Shown here: positions 4,412 through 7,371 of the stretch, in pieces
How the letters are laid out: every line of letters begins with the position of its first letter
Position numbering within the stretch: position 1 is the first letter of the stretch
Origin: CAZQEZ01 sp964592475
Lineage (GTDB): Bacteria > Bacteroidota > Bacteroidia > Cytophagales > Cyclobacteriaceae
Direction of reading: 5' to 3'
DNA length: 7,371 nucleotides
NCBI GenBank assembly: GCA_964592475.1
Contig: CAZQEZ010000190.1
Span: 1 to 7,371 of the forward strand
The notes under the pieces: generated by a model
What the model was told of the DNA's origin: nothing
Database searches by the model: none
What the model saw: only the letters and a program-made list of their open reading frames with translations
Made by a program: the position numbers and the translations under genes

Positions 4412-5629
4412 CTAGTCGATGAACGTAAAGGCTTTTCCGGTTTTTCCGGCTCTTCCTGTACGCCCTATTCTGTGTACATAGCTATCAAAGTTCATTGGAA
4501 TCTGATAGTTGATCACATGGGAGATATCTGAAACGTCAATCCCCCGAGCGGCTACATCAGTAGCTACTAATACTTTTATTTTTCCTTTTTTAAATTTGTC
4601 TAGTGCACGTACTCTATAGTTTTGAGATTTATCACCATGAATGGTATCCGATTTTACACCTGACTGATTAAGTTTTTGGTTTACTTTATCTACCCATTTT
4701 TTTGTTTCGGCAAATATTAAAACCCTCTCGAACTCACTTCCACCAATTAGCGAAAGCAGCATGTTAAATTTATCTTCACCCCTGGGCACCCTTATAATAT
4801 CCTGCTCAATTTGATCGCCGGTTGCTTGACCGTTGCTTACTCTTACTTCAACAGGGTTGTCCAGCAATTGATTGATCAATTGCTTTTGCGTTTTATCTAC
4901 CGTGGCTGAAAATAACATGGTTTGACCCCTTCTACTCATAGCCTGCACCATTTTTTCGATGTCATTGATAAAACCCATGTCCAGCATACGGTCAAATTCG
5001 TCCAGCACTAGTTTAGAAATATTCTGTAATCGTAATGCTTTGCGATTGTGCAAATCCATTAACCTACCCGGAGTACCTATGATCAAGTGAGGGTTTTTTC
5101 TTAATTTCCTTAAGTCATTGCCAACATTTGTGCCACCAATAAAACTGGCCGAATATAATCCGAGTTTGTGACTCAGGCTTTGAAATTCAGTTTCCACCTG
5201 CAAAGCTAGCTCTCGGGTGGGCACTACTACTAATGCCTGAAATTTTTCCGAACCACTTAACCATTGCTCAATAATCGGAATTAAAAATGCTCCCGTTTTA
5301 CCAGTTCCGGTATTGGCCACGCCTAATAGATCCCTCCCTCCTAGCAAATGCTCTAAAGTTTCGTTTTGTATTTGCGTTGGATTTTTAAATCCTTTACTGT
5401 ACAAATTGGCACGTAAATTAGCGCTTAAAGGCATTTGGTCAAAGCTTCTGGAGGAAGTATATGCTACATCCTTTTTAGGAGCAGCCTTTTTTATTAATTT
5501 ATTTGGATCCAGATTTGATATTGCTTTTTTTCGCATTTTACCATTCCCAGCTCCACTTGGTCTGGTTGAAAAATTATTGTTTACTGAGTAACCGTTGTTT
5601 CTCTTTCTTTTAGTTCTAATAGTATTCAT
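4412..5629 (-). CDS. DEAD-box ATP-dependent RNA helicase with DEFD motif II (RhlE-like)
   Basis: The 405 residues hold a complete two-lobe helicase core. Residues 1-60 are a basic, low-complexity extension (IRTKRKRNNG, KMRKKA, KKAAPKK) likely to bind RNA. The motifs are: Q motif around FDQMPL to PTQIQ (63-87), Walker A ANTGTGKT (105-112), PTRELA (137-142), GG (165-166), TPGRL (186-190), motif II DEFD (210-213), SAT (241-243), motif V VATDVAARGID (355-365) and motif VI HRIGRTGR (386-393). The protein stops only 12 residues after motif VI, so it lacks any C-terminal tail. Such helicases unwind short RNA duplexes in the cytoplasm, for example in ribosome assembly and cold adaptation. Ala is replaced by Phe in DEAD, while the catalytic Asp-Glu and final Asp are kept, so activity is expected. 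The gene starts 46 bases after the desaturase; a 5-base stem (5650-5676) spans that gap but has no T-run. The start is preceded by an A-rich stretch. Confidence 0.96.
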   Translation of the reverse strand: MNTIRTKRKRNNGYSVNNNFSTRPSGAGNGKMRKKAISNLDPNKLIKKAAPKKDVAYTSSRSFDQMPLSANLRANLYSKGFKNPTQIQNETLEHLLGGRDLLGVANTGTGKTGAFLIPIIEQWLSGSEKFQALVVVPTRELALQVETEFQSLSHKLGLYSASFIGGTNVGNDLRKLRKNPHLIIGTPGRLMDLHNRKALRLQNISKLVLDEFDRMLDMGFINDIEKMVQAMSRRGQTMLFSATVDKTQKQLINQLLDNPVEVRVSNGQATGDQIEQDIIRVPRGEDKFNMLLSLIGGSEFERVLIFAETKKWVDKVNQKLNQSGVKSDTIHGDKSQNYRVRALDKFKKGKIKVLVATDVAARGIDVSDISHVINYQIPMNFDSYVHRIGRTGRAGKTGKAFTFID

Positions 5630-5675
5630 TAATATTTTTTAGTTGTGGTAGAGGTCTGTGGAATCTTCATGCCTC

Positions 5676-6668
5676 TTAATATGTTATTTTAGCCATTTTT
5701 GGTTGCATTCTACCGAGTTGGTAAAGCATTTTTGTATGATCCCATATGGCCGAAACAAATGTCTTTTTACTTAAGTAGGGTAAACCATACTCCTTTGCTG
5801 TATTTTCTACTATGGTAGAAATTCTTTTATAGTGAACATGACAAATGTTTGGAAATAAATGATGCTCTATTTGAAAATTTAAACCTCCTATTATCCAAGA
5901 TAAGAAATTGCTTTTCGGTGCAAAGTTACTTGTGGTTGCAAGCTGATGAATCGTCCAGTTATTAGCAATTAATCCATTTTGATCTGGTAATGGAAAATCT
6001 GTTTTTGGCATTACATGAGCCGTTTGAAAAACTACACTGACCATAACACCGGTAATGAAATGCATCGTGAGAAAAGATACAATAATAATCCATGGTGCTA
6101 ATGGTACAATAATAAGAGGTAACACTAACGCGTAGGAATAATATAACAATTTCCAGGCCGCTATTTTTAATATTTCCACACGGAATTTTGAAGAACTTTT
6201 TATGAGTCCAAGTTTTTTGTAGCGGCTAAGCTTTACAAAATCTTTTGCTGTAATCCAGCTAATGGTTGATAAACCATAGAAAAACCAAACATATAGGTAT
6301 TGAAACCTATGAATCCAATACAATTTGGCGTGTGGCGAAAATCTAAGAAATAATGGAGTATGAATGTCATCATCCGATTCCTCTATATTTGTAAAAGTAT
6401 GATGAAGGACGTTGTGTTGTATCTTCCAAACGTTGGCATTGGCACCAATTAAATTGAAAGAATATCCCATAATTTTGTTTAACTTTTGATTGCTGGAATA
6501 TGAACCATGAATTGCGTCATGCATAACACCCATGCCAATGCCCGCCATACCCATTCCACTTACCAAATAAAGAGTAAACAAAAGCCAGCCTGAAGAAACA
6601 ATACCTAAATTGATTATAGTAAGTGGGGTGAAAAACAGTAATAGCATAACCACTGATTTTAGAATCAT
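5676..6668 (-). CDS. Membrane fatty acid desaturase (acyl-CoA/linoleoyl-CoA desaturase type)
   Basis: The three histidine boxes of integral-membrane di-iron desaturases are present: HDAIH (50-54), HNVLHH (85-90) and QIEHH (266-270). Gln in place of the first His of the third box is the hallmark of front-end (delta-5/6-like, COG3239) enzymes. Hydrophobic segments at about 6-48, 122-140 and 172-216 fit the family's membrane-spanning layout with His boxes on the cytoplasmic side. The enzyme inserts a double bond into an acyl chain using O2 and an electron donor; the exact position cannot be read from sequence. No cytochrome b5 domain is fused, so a separate ferredoxin or b5 donor is needed. The coordinates use the first ATG. 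The conserved N-terminal region clearly continues upstream to about 6782 without a standard start codon, so the real protein is probably about 38 residues longer. It heads a tandem set with the helicase and cold-shock genes, which suggests a role in low-temperature membrane fluidity. Confidence 0.93.
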   Translation of the reverse strand: MILKSVVMLLLFFTPLTIINLGIVSSGWLLFTLYLVSGMGMAGIGMGVMHDAIHGSYSSNQKLNKIMGYSFNLIGANANVWKIQHNVLHHTFTNIEESDDDIHTPLFLRFSPHAKLYWIHRFQYLYVWFFYGLSTISWITAKDFVKLSRYKKLGLIKSSSKFRVEILKIAAWKLLYYSYALVLPLIIVPLAPWIIIVSFLTMHFITGVMVSVVFQTAHVMPKTDFPLPDQNGLIANNWTIHQLATTSNFAPKSNFLSWIIGGLNFQIEHHLFPNICHVHYKRISTIVENTAKEYGLPYLSKKTFVSAIWDHTKMLYQLGRMQPKMAKITY

Positions 6669-6797
6669 CTGGTTATTACCATATTTACTAATTTCATTAG
6701 ATTTAAAGTGTTGATTAACTCGATTCTTCAGATCTTCTGAAAACTCAGTGCCGATATTTCTTGAAAACTTAGGATGTTTAATAATTGATAATTTTTT
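6669..6797 (-). other. In-frame N-terminal extension of the desaturase lacking an ATG/GTG/TTG start
   Basis: The desaturase frame stays open upstream from 6668 to a TGA at 6798-6800 and reads KFSRNIGTEFSEDLKNRVNQ, then HFKSNEISKYGNNQ, directly before the annotated Met. The pattern RVN-x-x-F, then an IS-K-x-GN turn, is what I expect at the start of bacterial members of this family. No ATG, GTG or TTG occurs in it. Two ATT codons at 6785 and 6782 lie where a start would be expected, after an A-rich tract typical of Bacteroidota initiation regions. Options are ATT initiation, a start lost by mutation, or a sequencing error. Confidence 0.6.
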
Positions 6798-7083
6798 TCA
6801 GTAATAAAATTTTTTAAACGTTTTTACAAGGAGGAAACAGAAAAAATTTATTACCTACTTTTCAACTTTTTAAATGAGAGCTGATTTACGCTTGTCAGAA
6901 CTTATGCATAAATAAAAAAATCTACTTAAAAGTGAATTTTAAATGATTCATACTTGAAGTTCAATAATTTCAACTGCAAAGATAAACTAAAAGTTCAAAG
7001 TAATACATTTTTATTAAAGTTTATTTTTATAAAAGTAATATAATAAAGATATTCTAATTTATTTCATTTAATTCAATAAGATA
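6798..7083. other. AT-rich upstream region of the desaturase, no gene
   Basis: No supported coding frame on either strand. It holds the candidate -7 element listed separately and small AT-rich palindromes such as TTGAA-G-TTCAA (6954-6964). The AAGGAGG at 6828-6834 on the plus strand is not followed by a credible gene. The long untranslated interval before the desaturase leaves room for a leader of roughly 190 bases if the candidate promoter is used. Confidence 0.45.
6977..6984 (-). promoter_or_regulatory. Candidate Bacteroidota -7 element TATCTTTG for the desaturase cluster
   Basis: On the minus strand TATCTTTG fits the TAnnTTTG consensus of the Bacteroidota housekeeping sigma factor exactly. 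A TTTG lies 11 bases upstream, closer than the usual spacing of about 19-21, and no better -33 element is seen. It lies upstream of all three cold-related genes and could drive them together. Confidence 0.38.
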
Positions 7084-7230
7084 CTAGCGATAAATTTTTG
7101 GATTTTGCCAAAAGGTAAGCCATTGCAATAAAGATCGTAAAACTGGAGTAACATTTATACCTTTTGAAAACTTATCGGCAACAACTGCAAAATAGTAATG
7201 GGATTTTGTGTTTCGATGATAAAATTTAAA
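7084..7230 (-). pseudogene. Orphan C-terminal gene fragment, unrecognised (48 codons)
   Basis: A minus-strand frame between a TAA (7231-7233) and a TAG (7084-7086) reads like a genuine protein tail: HYYFAVVADKFSKG, then INVTPVLRSLLQWLTFWQNP, then KIYR. The mix of hydrophobic heptads, two Trp and natural codon use is unlike the surrounding AT-rich filler. It has no ATG, and no continuing frame upstream looks coding, so it is probably the surviving 3' end of a deleted or frame-broken gene. I do not recognise the family. A chance open frame cannot be excluded. Confidence 0.4.
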
Positions 7231-7371
7231 TTAATCTTGTTTTATTGCACTTTCGTGAATTATTTTGAAGATTCTACTGTAGTAAAAATTAATTTCTATG
7301 TGAAATTTTGTGGATAGTTGAATTTTAACTTATTGTTTGTTATTGTATTATTTTCACAAATGTTTAGTTGG
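7231..7371. other. AT-rich right edge, nothing recognisable
   Basis: Every minus-strand frame is broken by stops, and no promoter, repeat or RNA structure stands out. A plus-strand TTGTTTGTTATTG stretch near 7333 resembles promoter text but does not fit the TAnnTTTG spacing. Confidence 0.4.

Noticed and set aside
4222..4422. Plus-strand 66-aa open frame
   Set aside because: Antisense to the cold-shock gene and its leader.
5313..5591. Plus-strand 92-aa open frame
   Set aside because: Antisense to the N-terminal half of the helicase.
6828..6911. Plus-strand AAGGAGG followed by a 13-codon frame (MRADLRLSELMHK)
   Set aside because: The ATG is about 38 bases from the AAGGAGG and the peptide is tiny. 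There is no supporting promoter or homology.

Overview
The window reads as a Bacteroidota chromosome, probably of a Cytophagales-like marine or soil lineage. The evidence is AT-rich DNA, starts preceded by A-rich tracts rather than Shine-Dalgarno sites, one TAnnTTTG-type promoter element, and the protein types themselves (a DEFD-variant DEAD-box helicase, a front-end-type fatty acid desaturase, a MerC-domain relic). The lineage is inferred from these features and not proven. Every supported gene lies on the minus strand, so biological order runs from right to left.

Right part (about 6800-4100): three tandem genes look like a cold-response set. They encode a membrane fatty acid desaturase, a DEAD-box RNA helicase and a 64-residue cold-shock protein, separated by only 46 and 62 bases. 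Plausible roles are membrane fluidity, RNA unwinding and RNA chaperoning. The desaturase has an intact, family-like N-terminal region upstream of its first ATG, but no ATG, GTG or TTG opens it. Further right (6798-7371) is AT-rich DNA holding a candidate -7 promoter element and a 48-codon tail of an unrecognised gene.

Middle (about 2400-4150): this is a gene-poor, less AT-rich, decayed stretch. It holds a MerC-domain membrane protein pseudogene (two stops, two frameshifts) that still has palindromic operator-like sites upstream, a possible second gene remnant, and at least three families of dispersed repeats. One is a ~125-base direct repeat. Another is a 36-base element with two hairpins, one of which carries a compensatory base-pair change between copies.

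Left part (1-2400): very AT-rich DNA with a small basic helical protein (77 aa) and, downstream on the same strand, a large GHKL-type (HSP90/MutL/histidine-kinase fold) ATPase that runs off the left edge (649 residues visible). Repeated TTACA/TGTAA inverted repeats lie upstream of both genes. A stand-alone GHKL ATPase with a small partner next to decayed, repeat-rich DNA is the best candidate here for an undescribed accessory system, possibly anti-phage or conflict-related. That role is inference, and the decisive neighbours lie outside the window.
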